A stretch of 64,000 nucleotides of DNA from Pseudomonadota bacterium (GCA_023387815.1 JAEWHK010000039.1:62001-126000), one strand, 5' to 3'; counted from the stretch's first letter, positions 52,905 to 61,033 are shown. Program-made: numbers and translations. Notes: a model not told the origin generated them from the letters alone.

Positions 52905-53330
52905 ATGGTTCCATACTTCAAAAAAATAGCCGCCGCCCTGGCATTTGCAACAATTGCCGCCTGCTCTTCCGCGCCGCCGGATCCTTACGCGCAGTTTACG
53001 GAGCAGGAACAGCAGTCTGACCAGACATTGACGACAACTGCCGTGGCCTTTGCCCGGAAATACCCTCCCTCTTCCGTCGGCCAGTGCGAAGCACTGACGC
53101 ATGAGTCTTATGAAAAAGGCACGCGCTGCTACCGGGTGATCAATCGCAACTGGGAACGCGACTACAATCAGGCATATGGCAACGCAGACAAGCGTACGCG
53201 TGTTGTCTTGAAGCGTTACCACAAGGCCTTCTCTGAATACTACCTGGCACCGACCACGCCTGCCAAACAGGCGGCCGCCGAGAAGTCTTACGAACAGCTG
53301 CAGCGCCGTATGGGTGCCTACGGCGGGTAA
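52905..53330 (+). CDS. Hypothetical lipoprotein, 141 aa
   Basis: No function recognised. It has a lipoprotein signal (MVPYFKKIAAALAFATIAAC, Cys20) followed by SSAPPDPYAQF. The mature part is mostly helical, charged and Gln/Lys-rich (TEQEQQSDQTL, KAFSEYYLAP, AAAEKSYEQLQRRMG) with two Cys in QCEALTHESYEKGTRCYRV that might pair. It lies 29 bp before the GFA-family gene on the same strand. Confidence 0.7.
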   Translation: MVPYFKKIAAALAFATIAACSSAPPDPYAQFTEQEQQSDQTLTTTAVAFARKYPPSSVGQCEALTHESYEKGTRCYRVINRNWERDYNQAYGNADKRTRVVLKRYHKAFSEYYLAPTTPAKQAAAEKSYEQLQRRMGAYGG

Positions 53331-53359
53331 TTCGAATTTCCAAACAGGGAGTATGACAA

Positions 53360-53710
53360 ATGGCATATCAAGGAAGCTGTCACTGCGGCGCGGTGGCGTT
53401 TACCGTCGAAGCAGATCTACCCACCCAGGCCGTCAGTTGCAATTGTTCAATCTGCAGGCGTAACGGTGCACTACTGACCTTTGTACCCGAGGACGATTTC
53501 AGGCTTGACCAGGGCCAGGATGCCCTGACGACCTATGAATTCAACAAGCACCACGTGCAGCATCAATTTTGCAGAATTTGCGGAATACAGTCCTTTTCCA
53601 GTGGACGCAAGCCGGACGGCACGGTTTCTTACGCCGTCAACCTGCGCAGCGTCCCGGACGCCGATCTGGCGGCGCTGCAAATTCAGCATTACGATGGTGC
53701 GTCTGCCTGA
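53360..53710 (+). CDS. GFA family (CENP-V/GFA domain) protein
   Basis: A 116-residue zinc-binding protein of the glutathione-dependent formaldehyde-activating family. The cysteine ligands are arranged as usual: GSCHCGAVAFTVE (residues 5-17), VSCNCSICRRNG (about 28-39) and FCRICGIQSFSS (about 72-83). Most members have no proven formaldehyde role, so the activity is not assigned. A GGGAG site precedes the ATG. It is the last protein gene before the tRNA-Pro and the island. Confidence 0.92.
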   Translation: MAYQGSCHCGAVAFTVEADLPTQAVSCNCSICRRNGALLTFVPEDDFRLDQGQDALTTYEFNKHHVQHQFCRICGIQSFSSGRKPDGTVSYAVNLRSVPDADLAALQIQHYDGASA

Positions 53711-53784
53711 AGCTGACCCGCCCGCCATTTAAGGGCAGACTGTAGATGTAAGCAGGATATTTTTATTAATTTCGAACCCTGCAA

Positions 53785-53813
53785 TTGAAAAACAATCGTC
53801 ACAATGATATGAT
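53785..53813 (+). promoter_or_regulatory. Sigma-70 promoter of tRNA-Pro
   Basis: TTGAAA (53785-53790), a 17-bp spacer and TATGAT (53808-53813), about 84 bp upstream of the mature tRNA. Good consensus, placed correctly for a stable RNA gene with a processed leader. Confidence 0.7.
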
Positions 53814-53895
53814 GCACGACTTAGCTGGAAACGCAATTTCCCTGGCATCTTCCCCACCGTCAGCGGCAGCGCTTCAAAAGCTAATATCGGCATCG

Positions 53896-53973
<78 letters not shown>

Positions 53974-53981
53974 GTAAAATC

Positions 53982-54014
53982 AAGGACTTACGAGAAATCG
54001 GAAAGTCCTTTTTT
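53982..54014 (+). terminator. Terminator after tRNA-Pro
   Basis: AAGGACTT (53983-53990) and AAGTCCTT (54003-54010) form a perfect 8-bp stem followed by TTTTG. Placed 9 bases after the tRNA. If the integration crossover is in the tRNA 3' end, this terminator may be island-borne. Confidence 0.8.
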
Positions 54015-54286
54015 GTTGTCCATCATCGGTAGGTATACACCAAGGTCTACCCGAGGGAAAAGGTATACCCACTCCCGCGATTCCAGATCACACCAGTGCG
54101 CAGATCAGCGCAGTGCAATACGGGAAAATCCCGCTTTGGGGTTTTGCGATTTCAAATCACATTACTCTCCGAGACCACCGATCCGGTGTTCTGGACAAGC
54201 CCGCAACTTGTTGATATTACTCATCTCTGGCACTGTGCCAGGGTGTGATTTCAAATCGCACCCTTCGCTACCGAATTTTCGGTCGG
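54015..54286. other. Non-coding island end with several dyads
   Basis: No credible gene. It contains a 13-bp dyad CGGGA-AAA-TCCCG (54121-54133), a 15-bp dyad CTGGCAC-T-GTGCCAG (54226-54240), two GGTATAC copies near 54030 and 54063, and two inverted copies of a 17-bp site (TGCGATTTCAAATCACA at 54145-54161 and TGTGATTTCAAATCGCA at 54243-54259). These may be recombinase arm sites, excision factor sites or part of a packaging (cos) site; the role is inference. Confidence 0.5.
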
Positions 54287-54562
54287 TTAAATATCCATCG
54301 CCCGATAAGGGTTCAACAATCGCAGGTAGGTTTCATTGTCCACCAGGCGGCCCTCGACCTTACCCTCCCGATGTTCGTACAGATCGCCCACGGCCAGCAG
54401 GATGGCAGCGGTAACGGGTGCCGGTACTGGATCGGGCATTTCGGCCAGGTTCAGGTAGTCCAGCGCGGCAGCAGTGGCCGCATCAATATAGTGCTGGATC
54501 AGCGTATCGTCATCGTCAATATCGACACGCAGGTGCTGTTTTGCTTGGGTTACATCAACCAT
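54287..54562 (-). CDS. Phage head-tail connector (gp6-like)
   Basis: A 91-residue protein of the HK97 gp6-like/SPP1 gp15-like connector family, which forms the first ring beneath the portal where the tail attaches. It starts MVDVTQAKQHLRVD.DDDD and continues LIQHYIDAATAAALDYLN, the classical opening of the family (VTLEEAKxHLRVDxxDDDxLI). It overlaps the head-closure gene by 8 bp and is the last gene of the packaging operon, next to the tRNA. Confidence 0.88.
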   Translation of the reverse strand: MVDVTQAKQHLRVDIDDDDTLIQHYIDAATAAALDYLNLAEMPDPVPAPVTAAILLAVGDLYEHREGKVEGRLVDNETYLRLLNPYRAMDI

Positions 54563-54884
54563 TATTTACTCCACTTTCAGCCATGACGGTAATCATGGTT
54601 TTGTCGTTGTTTGGCAAAATGCCCTTGATATTGAATATTGTGTCGTCCAGCAGGATGCGGTACACCGGCAGTAGATTTTTCATGTACCGGATGATGATCT
54701 TAAAAGTGGTCCCGGCCTGTTCAGCATTGGCGGCCAGAAACTCCCGGCCACTGATACCCTGTATCTGCGCCCAGGTCTGCGCCACTGTTACCCAGCCACC
54801 AATGGGTTCACCAGTCACAGGGTCTTGCCCGGTGATCTCGTAATTCTGTACCGTTATCCGGTGTTTCAGCTTTCCAATATCCAT
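54555..54884 (-). CDS. Phage head closure/head-tail adaptor protein (SPP1 gp16-like)
   Basis: A 109-residue protein beginning MDIGKLKHRITVQNYEITGQDPV.GEPIGGWVTVAQTWAQI, the typical family pattern (LRHRITIQ...D..GG...W......WA.I), followed by GREF..A......TFKIIIRYM. These proteins close the filled capsid and bind the tail. In a satellite that borrows tails, this gene and the connector determine helper compatibility. It is preceded by a 199-bp structured gap behind terL. Confidence 0.88.
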   Translation of the reverse strand: MDIGKLKHRITVQNYEITGQDPVTGEPIGGWVTVAQTWAQIQGISGREFLAANAEQAGTTFKIIIRYMKNLLPVYRILLDDTIFNIKGILPNNDKTMITVMAESGVNNG

Positions 54885-54885
54885 T

Positions 54886-54981
54886 TCAATTCCTTAATGT
54901 TAGTTGGCGGCCACCGACCCAAGGAGGTCTACTGTATGGACAGTAACGGACGAGATCGCGCCGCCTGACGGGGTTTTTCAT
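54886..54981 (-). CDS. Possible 31-codon leader-type ORF before the head-closure gene
   Basis: An ATG at 54979-54981 opens a 31-codon frame ending in TGA one base before the head-closure ATG. The product would be basic and Arg-rich (starts MKNPVRRRDLVRYC). No good ribosome site is seen, and the same DNA forms strong inverted repeats, so the region may work as RNA structure and not as a gene. Listed because of its exact fit to the following start. Confidence 0.25.
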   Translation of the reverse strand: MKNPVRRRDLVRYCPYSRPPWVGGRQLTLRN

Positions 54982-55043
54982 GAGAAGGCACTCACCGTCT
55001 AATCCTTCCCTGCCTAACCACAGCCTGAAAGCTATACAGGCTG
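54906..55043. other. Structured intergenic element between terL and head-closure gene
   Basis: An outer stem GGCGGC (54906-54911) / GCCGCC (54960-54965) encloses a perfect hairpin TACTGT-ATGG-ACAGTA (54930-54945), followed on the plus strand by TGACGGGGTTTTT. A further perfect hairpin CAGCCTG-AAAGCTATA-CAGGCTG is at 55021-55043. Possible roles: terminator, RNA processing signal, small RNA or packaging site. Confidence 0.55.
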
Positions 55044-55083
55044 AACCCTGACAGGCGGGGGTTTACAGAACAGCTTGCGCCGC

Positions 55084-56586
55084 TCATGCAAATTCAAATT
55101 CATACGCTTCATACGTTTGTTCCACTTCTGCTCCACCAGCGGCACCGAAAGCCATTGCCATCGCTTGCATACCATCAATCCGGCCCGTTGCCCGGCCCTT
55201 GTCTAGCTTGCGGTTGCCAGCGGAGTCTTTCGTTACCACGGCATTGGCAGCACACATTGTCAGGACTGGGTGCATCCCATGGGCCACACGGCCATTGAGC
55301 AATTCAGCCTCGACGGCATCCAGCGCTGGGGACATATCCTTAAACCCTTGTCCGAATGGCATCAAGGGCAGCGTCACGCCCAGCCGTTCAAATTCACGCA
55401 TCATCAGATCCATTCGCCAACGGTCATACGCAATGGCCTGTACATTCAGATCTGCCAGTATCTCGACAATCTGCTGCGCCACATATTCATAATCGACCGT
55501 CGCGCCCGGTGTCGTGTGCAATAGCCCTTGTCTGGCCCATACGTCATACGGGGACCGGTCCTTGTGCGCTCGATCTGCGATTCCCTGTTCTGGAGTCCAG
55601 AAATGCGGGACTGTCTGCCATACACCACCCACCTTGCCGATAATGACCAGTGCCGTTAAGTCAGTACGGGCCGATAAGTCCAGACCGCAGTAGACAGGGG
55701 TGTCCTCAAAATCAAGGACACTGCCACCACACGATTTCCACACATCCGGGGAAACAAAAGGTGATTCGGTACTGACCCGCTGATTCAGCAAAAGATTCCT
55801 GGCGCTGTTCTCCATTGATGGCATCCGCTGCGCCTGTTTCATCTGTTCTGCCAAATCATCTTCACTACGAAACAATCGTAGTGCCGGGTTTGCTGCCTCC
55901 CATGCCGATTTATCCATCAGGTCGCAGCCTTCAGGTGCCGCATACACATGGGACACAATCCGGGGATCGCTGGACGCTTTGGCATCATCCAGCCAGATAG
56001 ACAGCAGATCGGCATCGCTAGCCGCTTGCGTGGAAATGACCAGCATCAGCGGGTTTGCGTGTGCGCCTTGTGATGTGGTAATCGCATCAATGAAGTCAGA
56101 CTGCGGGCCGCGGACCTGGCCCATTTCATCCAGAATCGCCAGCACCGGGGAAAGGCCGTGGGCGGTCTTGCCATCGGCGGCCAGGGCTTTGTATTCGGTA
56201 TTGAGCGGGGTACCGATCAGCCGCTTGCCGGATGGCACAATCCGCACGATCTGGGATAGCTTCGGGGATAGCTGGACCATCTTACTGGCAAGGTTGAACA
56301 CCAGCGCAGCCTGATCCCTCGACATGGCACCAGACACGATCTGACTGTTCAGCACCGCTTCGGGTCCGACCAGGTGCGCCAGCAGCAGGCCAGCAATCAG
56401 GCCGGATTTACCGTTTTTCCGGGCAATGGATAGATAGGCCCGGCGGGTGCCGTGTTCGTTGTCGTAGACCGCCTGGATAAATTCTTTCTGAAAGTCAGCC
56501 AGCACCAAAGGCTTACCAACGTGCGCACCGTCCGGCGTCACGCAGTATTTCTCAATGAACTGAATCACTTTCTCGCCGCGTGTCAT
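55084..56586 (-). CDS. Phage terminase large subunit (HK97 type)
   Basis: TerL is the packaging motor and nuclease that cuts concatemeric DNA and pumps it into the prohead. The 500-residue protein has the ATPase with Walker A SIARKNGKS (residues 53-61) and Walker B LAILDEMG (Asp153-Glu154). The C-terminal RNase H-like nuclease includes YCGLDLSARTDLTALVII (about 298-315), whose Asp should bind metal, and AYDRWRMDLMM. It ends at 55084 and starts within the TerS stop (4-bp overlap). The full length shows no damage. Confidence 0.95.
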   Translation of the reverse strand: MTRGEKVIQFIEKYCVTPDGAHVGKPLVLADFQKEFIQAVYDNEHGTRRAYLSIARKNGKSGLIAGLLLAHLVGPEAVLNSQIVSGAMSRDQAALVFNLASKMVQLSPKLSQIVRIVPSGKRLIGTPLNTEYKALAADGKTAHGLSPVLAILDEMGQVRGPQSDFIDAITTSQGAHANPLMLVISTQAASDADLLSIWLDDAKASSDPRIVSHVYAAPEGCDLMDKSAWEAANPALRLFRSEDDLAEQMKQAQRMPSMENSARNLLLNQRVSTESPFVSPDVWKSCGGSVLDFEDTPVYCGLDLSARTDLTALVIIGKVGGVWQTVPHFWTPEQGIADRAHKDRSPYDVWARQGLLHTTPGATVDYEYVAQQIVEILADLNVQAIAYDRWRMDLMMREFERLGVTLPLMPFGQGFKDMSPALDAVEAELLNGRVAHGMHPVLTMCAANAVVTKDSAGNRKLDKGRATGRIDGMQAMAMAFGAAGGAEVEQTYEAYEFEFA

Positions 56587-57044
56587 TTAACGGCCCTCAG
56601 GCGTGGGATCAGGTCGTCGTCATCGTCCTGACGTGCGTCACGTTCCAATTTAGCGGAATCCCTCGTATCAGCAGATCGTCCGACCGTAGCCAGCGCGTGA
56701 ACCTGCAATACGCGGGTCAGTGCAATGGCGCGTTTGCTCAATGTCTCCAGCATCTGCGCAGCCGGGTTGATCTTGCCCTCGATCACGTAGCCCTCTGTGT
56801 CGATCTGCCGTTGCAGTTCTTCAATGTCCGATTGTGCGCGTGCCAATTGCGCGGCACTCACCAGATCAACATCAGTCCAGTTGTCCCTGGCTTTGGACAG
56901 GACGATACGATCCCAAAATGGGCGGTCTGCGGGTCGTAACGTGACGCACTCGGGCGGGTCCAGGGGAGCCATTGCAGCATTCTGTGCGGCCTGTACGGCT
57001 GCCTTAGCGGTATCTGTACGTGCTCTTTTATCAGTCGTTTTCAT
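56583..57044 (-). CDS. Phage terminase small subunit (P27-like)
   Basis: TerS recognises the packaging site and recruits TerL. This 153-residue protein fits the P27 small-terminase family: a basic Ala-rich start, P.C..L...DRPFWDRIV, WT..DL..A.QLARAQ, and the ...L...G.V..G...NPA......L...A..L.R.L pattern. The C-terminal part is charged (DARQDDDDD). It overlaps the HNH gene by 14 bp and terL by 4 bp. Confidence 0.9.
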   Translation of the reverse strand: MKTTDKRARTDTAKAAVQAAQNAAMAPLDPPECVTLRPADRPFWDRIVLSKARDNWTDVDLVSAAQLARAQSDIEELQRQIDTEGYVIEGKINPAAQMLETLSKRAIALTRVLQVHALATVGRSADTRDSAKLERDARQDDDDDLIPRLRAVK

Positions 57045-57486
57045 AGTCGGCCTTTGCAGTCAGCATTGAAAGAAGGCTGGGGCTGCGGTCTGGCGCTGTC
57101 GGTTGCTCGTGATTTTTCCAACTCGCCGGCAGTCCATCCACCCCGCATCCCTGATTCACCCGCTTGCCGTGGTCAGCAGCGGTCTTGATCGAATGGCACG
57201 AATGACATAGTCCAGCTAAGTTCTCGCGGCTGTTGTCGCTTGGATCGCCTGATATGTGGTCTACATCAGTAGCTGGCACTGTAAGGCCACGCTCCCAGCA
57301 GTGTCGACACAATGGTTCATCATCCAGTATCAGAGCACGCAGGCGCTGCCATTGGCTTGAGTTAAGGGGTATGGTGCGCCGTGGGTCCGCATCGCGTCCT
57401 GATCGGCTTGAGCGGCGTTTCAGCAGTTCTTCTACAGGCATACCCAGCACCTTAATCCCGGGCTGTAGTGTCTTGAGTCTTGGCAT
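57031..57486 (-). CDS. Phage HNH endonuclease
   Basis: A 151-residue HNH nuclease of the type found next to terminase genes in HK97-like phages, where it is needed with the terminase for cleaving DNA at the packaging site. Zinc cysteines are C60-R-H-C63 and C94-H-S-C97; the catalytic block is DVDHISGDPSDNSRENLAGLCHSCH. The ATG at 57484-57486 has a GAAGGA site. It overlaps the end of the portal gene by 35 bp and terS by 14 bp. Confidence 0.92.
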   Translation of the reverse strand: MPRLKTLQPGIKVLGMPVEELLKRRSSRSGRDADPRRTIPLNSSQWQRLRALILDDEPLCRHCWERGLTVPATDVDHISGDPSDNSRENLAGLCHSCHSIKTAADHGKRVNQGCGVDGLPASWKNHEQPTAPDRSPSLLSMLTAKADYEND

Positions 57487-58615
57487 TGTCAATTCCTTCA
57501 ATCATCGGCAGGTTCTCCAGCTTGCGTGCCTCACTCGGCAGCAGCCAACCAGCATCTATGCCTTCCCTGTAGAATGATGCGCGTGTCGTGCTATCACCAC
57601 GCAGCAGACCTTCCACGCTATGCTCAGGCTTGTATCGCTTGCGCCCTGCGGGTGTCAGTAGTTGCATACTGATCGCCTGTTCCCATGCCACCAGATGGCG
57701 ACGCAAGCAAAGAGTCACAAACTGTCTGGCAAGCTCTACGCTGTTTGAGTAGTTGGCGCTCTCCATGGACTGGATAATCACAGGTGGGACGCGGAATAGC
57801 CGGGCCACTTCAATGACTGAGAACTTGCGGGCCTCCAGATACTCTGCGTCTTCAAGTGTCATCGAGATGGGCTGATACTCCACGCCCTGATCCAAGATGG
57901 CAGTCTTGCCGGCATTGGCACCACCACCATGCTGAGATTCCCAGGACGTTTTCAGACCGGCCCGCTGTTCGGGTTTCAGGTGCTGGGGGAATTTAAGAAT
58001 GCCCGATAACCGGGTGCCGTTCTTGAATGTCGCATTACCGTGATCGCGTTCGGATATGGACAGTTCGATCGTTTCCCGGCTGGCGGCAATTGGACTGACA
58101 CCCAGCAGCACATCATCACCGGCCCGGTGTTTCAGGTGGAATACTTCATCTTGCAGCAGCTTGTGTACGGTGCCTTTGTGATCGGAATACTCGTAGATCA
58201 GGCCGGTAGCCGTGCGCAGAATAGATACGCGGTCCGGGTGGATCGGGTGAAGTGCCACCACCTGACCATCCCATCCTCGCTCGACTCTGGCATAGGCATT
58301 GCCCTTGAGCAGTACGCAGGCCATCATCCATTCCCGAAACTCCAGGGCTGACTGATGCGGATTGGCAATGTCGTGTAGGACCTGGTAGAGCGAATGGTCC
58401 TTTGCCTTGGTGCGGGCATCGTCCCGTTCGTACAGATGCAATGGCAGGCTGGCGATAGTCTCGGAAATGGCAGACACACAAGCGTAAACGGCGCTTACTG
58501 ATTGCGCCGTCTTGTCATTCACTGGACCTGATCGCAGGGATTGCCAGTTCTCCCAATAATTATCACCATCGGCGCGTTTCTCGAAACCGAAGTGTGAGAG
58601 TAGTTTTTTAATCAT
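57452..58615 (-). CDS. Phage portal protein (HK97 family)
   Basis: The portal forms the dodecameric DNA entry ring of the head. The 387-residue protein has the HK97-portal pattern: AVYACVSAISETIASLPLHLYE (about 43-65), LLKGNAYARVER, LHPIHPDRVSI, EVFHLKH, GVSPIAASRETIELS, NGTRLSGILKFP, FSVIEVARLFRVPPVIIQSME and the late LTPAGRKRY..EHSVEGLLRGDSTTRASFY. The start ATG at 58613-58615 overlaps the protease stop by 4 bp. Confidence 0.94.
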   Translation of the reverse strand: MIKKLLSHFGFEKRADGDNYWENWQSLRSGPVNDKTAQSVSAVYACVSAISETIASLPLHLYERDDARTKAKDHSLYQVLHDIANPHQSALEFREWMMACVLLKGNAYARVERGWDGQVVALHPIHPDRVSILRTATGLIYEYSDHKGTVHKLLQDEVFHLKHRAGDDVLLGVSPIAASRETIELSISERDHGNATFKNGTRLSGILKFPQHLKPEQRAGLKTSWESQHGGGANAGKTAILDQGVEYQPISMTLEDAEYLEARKFSVIEVARLFRVPPVIIQSMESANYSNSVELARQFVTLCLRRHLVAWEQAISMQLLTPAGRKRYKPEHSVEGLLRGDSTTRASFYREGIDAGWLLPSEARKLENLPMIEGIDNAKTQDTTARD

Positions 58616-59136
58616 AGTGTTTCCATCCACAACTTGCGCAGGTGCGCATCACCCGATTGCTTGACCATCGCATCCAGGCTACGCAGGGCCACCGAGGTTT
58701 GCGGATAGGCTGGGTTTGCCGTCAATGTAATTTCGGCCAGATCCACATCAAGCAATTCGCGGGTGAATTTGTCGCCTGCTACCCAATTATCAGATCGGGT
58801 CTTGAAACCGAATGAGCATCCGGCAATATCACCGCGGCGGATCAGTTCGGCCACATCACGGCCATGTGTGGTATCGGGCAAATCCAATTCAAAGGCCAGG
58901 CCCCGATCATCTTCACGCAGCGACAGCGTACCGGCGCGGGTCGTGCCCAGCAGCTTTGCGCTGTCGTGGTCGTATAGGGCGCGAATGCTGGACTCAACCA
59001 ATGAGCGGCGAAAGGCACCTTTTCTGACCACTTCCCGAAATTCGCCTAAATCAGTTGGTGAATCAAACAAGGCGGCATAACCCCAGACGCGGGACCGTGT
59101 AGCCTTAATCTCATTGGTTGTTCGTAGTTCCAGCAT
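58612..59136 (-). CDS. HK97 family prohead protease
   Basis: This protease trims the capsid scaffold domain during head maturation. The 174-residue protein has the family blocks VWGYAALFDSPTDLGEFREVV, the catalytic His57 in ALYDHDSAKLLGTT, and the catalytic Ser108 in IAGCSFGFKT. The C-terminal ...AEITLTANPAYPQTSVALRS is typical. It starts 12 bp after the capsid stop, an unusual order: in HK97 the protease precedes the capsid gene. Confidence 0.94.
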   Translation of the reverse strand: MLELRTTNEIKATRSRVWGYAALFDSPTDLGEFREVVRKGAFRRSLVESSIRALYDHDSAKLLGTTRAGTLSLREDDRGLAFELDLPDTTHGRDVAELIRRGDIAGCSFGFKTRSDNWVAGDKFTRELLDVDLAEITLTANPAYPQTSVALRSLDAMVKQSGDAHLRKLWMETL

Positions 59137-59148
59137 TCGCGTTGCTCC

Positions 59149-60342
59149 TTATGACTGGACAGTAGCCAGTACGAAAGCCTCAGGGTGGCGTACAGCGGCG
59201 CCGGCAGTCATCATTGCCCGGACCAGTACGTTACCTTTTGAGTAGGCCGTTTCTGCGTATGGGTTGACCAGAATGTCCACTTCGGACCAGATACCCAGCA
59301 GCATTTGCGAGAAGTCACCCAGCAGCAGCGTGCCGGCTGGCATCTGGTTTGTCACACTGGCGGGAACATCACCAACTGCGCCGGTCGTGGCAAGGTAATT
59401 GCCGGTACCGGTTTCTTTCTGTGTGCCGCGCAGCAGCTTCATAACGCCGGGGCTGGTCAGGTAGCGATAGCCGGTCACGTTCAGCACGTCCAACATGTCG
59501 GACAGTTCCAGCAGTTCTGCCCATGTCGGTACAGATGAAATGCTGCCGGACTGAATGCCCACAGTGTTCAGAATGCCTAAGGGTTCTTTGACTCCATCGC
59601 CTTCAATCAGGGCGGTGTCCAGTGCTTGAGCCATCACAGCGTTCAAATCATCGCGCACCAGGCCGTTAATGTCAGGGGACGATTGTTGGATCAACTGGCG
59701 GGACAGTTCGGTCAGGGCGCCCACGTGTTTGGGTTCCAGTCGAACATCATCAAAAGACATGTCAGATGCGGTCAGGGCTTCGTTCTCGTTGACCCAGCCA
59801 GCAATCAGGGAAGCGCCGTGCTTAGGGATAACTACGTCTCCACGCAGGCCAGTCAGGGTACGAACACCCATTGAGCGCATCAGCAGGCTGTTGCGCAGGG
59901 GGCCGATGTATTGATCGGCGCGGAAATCATCAGGGGTAATTTCGGATGCGGTCGTGGTCGTGGAAACGCGGGTCTCGAAGGCCGATAGAGGCACATACAC
60001 GCCTTCGGCTTTGCGGCCATTGCGCTTTTCGGCTTCGGCCTGGTATTCAGCCAGTGCGCCAGTCACGTTACCACCCATCTGGCTGCGGATGGCATCGATC
60101 ACCGTAATGCGTTGCTCGACTTTCTGGAAAGATGGATCGGGTTTTGCGCCGCGCTCGATATTGTCCAGGAAAGATTGACGCTGTTCCTGCGCTTCCAGTT
60201 TACCGATCTCGGTTTTCAGGTTATCGAACTTCGCGGCTTCATCAACGGACAGATCACGTTTCTCAGATTCTGCCTTAGTCAGCAGGCCGCGCATTTCCGT
60301 AACCAGACCGGCGCGTTTTTCTTGAATTTCTACAATGTTCAT
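59149..60342 (-). CDS. HK97-like major capsid protein
   Basis: The 397-residue protein has an N-terminal coiled-coil delta/scaffold domain (about 1-75, with heptads such as MRGLLTKAESEKRDLSVDEAAKFDNL shared by this family) that the protease should remove. The HK97-fold domain follows: RISTTTTASEITP-type linker, VRTLTGLRGDVVIPKHG, WVNENEALTASDMSFDDVRLEPKHVGALTELSRQLI, a CAPSID-typical LIEGDG.KEPLGILN, and the C-terminal ILVNPYAETAYSKGNVLVRAMM. First gene of the head operon; preceded by a 202-bp regulatory gap. Confidence 0.94.
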   Translation of the reverse strand: MNIVEIQEKRAGLVTEMRGLLTKAESEKRDLSVDEAAKFDNLKTEIGKLEAQEQRQSFLDNIERGAKPDPSFQKVEQRITVIDAIRSQMGGNVTGALAEYQAEAEKRNGRKAEGVYVPLSAFETRVSTTTTASEITPDDFRADQYIGPLRNSLLMRSMGVRTLTGLRGDVVIPKHGASLIAGWVNENEALTASDMSFDDVRLEPKHVGALTELSRQLIQQSSPDINGLVRDDLNAVMAQALDTALIEGDGVKEPLGILNTVGIQSGSISSVPTWAELLELSDMLDVLNVTGYRYLTSPGVMKLLRGTQKETGTGNYLATTGAVGDVPASVTNQMPAGTLLLGDFSQMLLGIWSEVDILVNPYAETAYSKGNVLVRAMMTAGAAVRHPEAFVLATVQS

Positions 60343-60378
60343 TTTAGGGATTCCCCGTTAACGTTTGGAATATCCCAC

Positions 60379-60419
60379 AAATATCACGTAACACTGTATA
60401 TATCAACAGTAAATATCAC
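60379..60419 (-). promoter_or_regulatory. Candidate activator sites before the capsid operon
   Basis: On the plus strand AAATATCAC occurs at 60379-60387 and again at 60411-60419, 32 bp (three helical turns) apart. Between them lies an ACTGT/ACAGT inverted pair (60393-60410). On the minus strand a TTGATA with a 17-bp gap to TATTTG could be the promoter. An AlpA-type activator would be expected to act here (inference). Confidence 0.4.
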
Positions 60420-60544
60420 AACTGAATTAGGGCGAATTTTGAATAGGAAAAGTATTTTTTCGACGTTGTTTTTGTGTCGGTAACATCACCGCAATAGGAC
60501 GGATTACGTACTAGGCCATCATCCGCCCACAATTTGCGGTCGGG

Positions 60545-60745
60545 CTATTTCGTCGGTCTCACAACCAAGTATTCAGCATCGTGGAATCGAATATATCCCT
60601 GATTTGAATAACCCTCTTGCTCGCAAAATGCCTGTATCGCCTCCTCTCTTGTGTTCCCGTAAGGTGCCAGGTCCGTGAAAGCGACCCAAAATAGATTGAC
60701 GTCCATGCCATCAACTCGCAGTGATGTAATTCTTGGTTTGTCCAT
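60545..60745 (-). CDS. Hypothetical island protein, 66 aa
   Basis: No family recognised. The ATG at 60743-60745 has an AAGGAA site; the frame is open further upstream. The product is small and soluble (MDKPRITSLRVDGMDVNLFWVAFTDL...), with a possible alpha/beta fold and one Cys. It lies alone between the 66-bp repeats and the capsid operon, 202 bp from the latter. Confidence 0.55.
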   Translation of the reverse strand: MDKPRITSLRVDGMDVNLFWVAFTDLAPYGNTREEAIQAFCEQEGYSNQGYIRFHDAEYLVVRPTK

Positions 60746-60867
60746 GTTTATTCCTTTTGAAATGTGACTACTGGATTTGAAATCCGAAAGGGCCAAAATG
60801 ACCCACGGAGCTATTTCACCACTAAAAACACTACTTCCATTTCGCCCTATGTATGGCTATATATAAA

Positions 60868-61033
60868 GGCTACAAAAATTGAAGACGAGAATTAATTCCA
60901 AAGCCCCATTTAAAGTTCACAGGGTATGGGGGTAGGCTACAAAAATTGAAGACGAGATTAATTCCATTGGCCTATTTAATGTTCAGACTTTAGGGGGTAG
61001 GCTACAAAATTTGAATAGCAGACTTCAATTTTA
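60868..61033. repeat. Three direct repeats with a period of about 66 bp
   Basis: GGCTACAAAAATTGAAGACG begins at 60868 and 60935, followed both times by AGA(A)TTAATTCCA; a third shortened copy (GGCTACAAAATTTGAA) begins at 61000. The spacings are 67 and 65 bp and the intervening DNA is similar but diverged. An inverted remnant, GACTTCAATTTT, is at 61022-61033. The block is AT-rich, non-coding, and directly follows the winged-helix gene, like iterons of a replication origin (inference). Confidence 0.8.

Noticed and set aside
54148..54259. tRNA-like T-arms (TTCAAAT loops) at the island end
   Set aside because: The flanking bases do not form proper five-pair T-stems and no acceptor or anticodon arm can be drawn; the sites are better described as an inverted pair of 17-bp motifs.
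60868..61033. CRISPR array
   Set aside because: Only three diverged copies, with similar intervening DNA and a 65-67 bp period; no cas genes.
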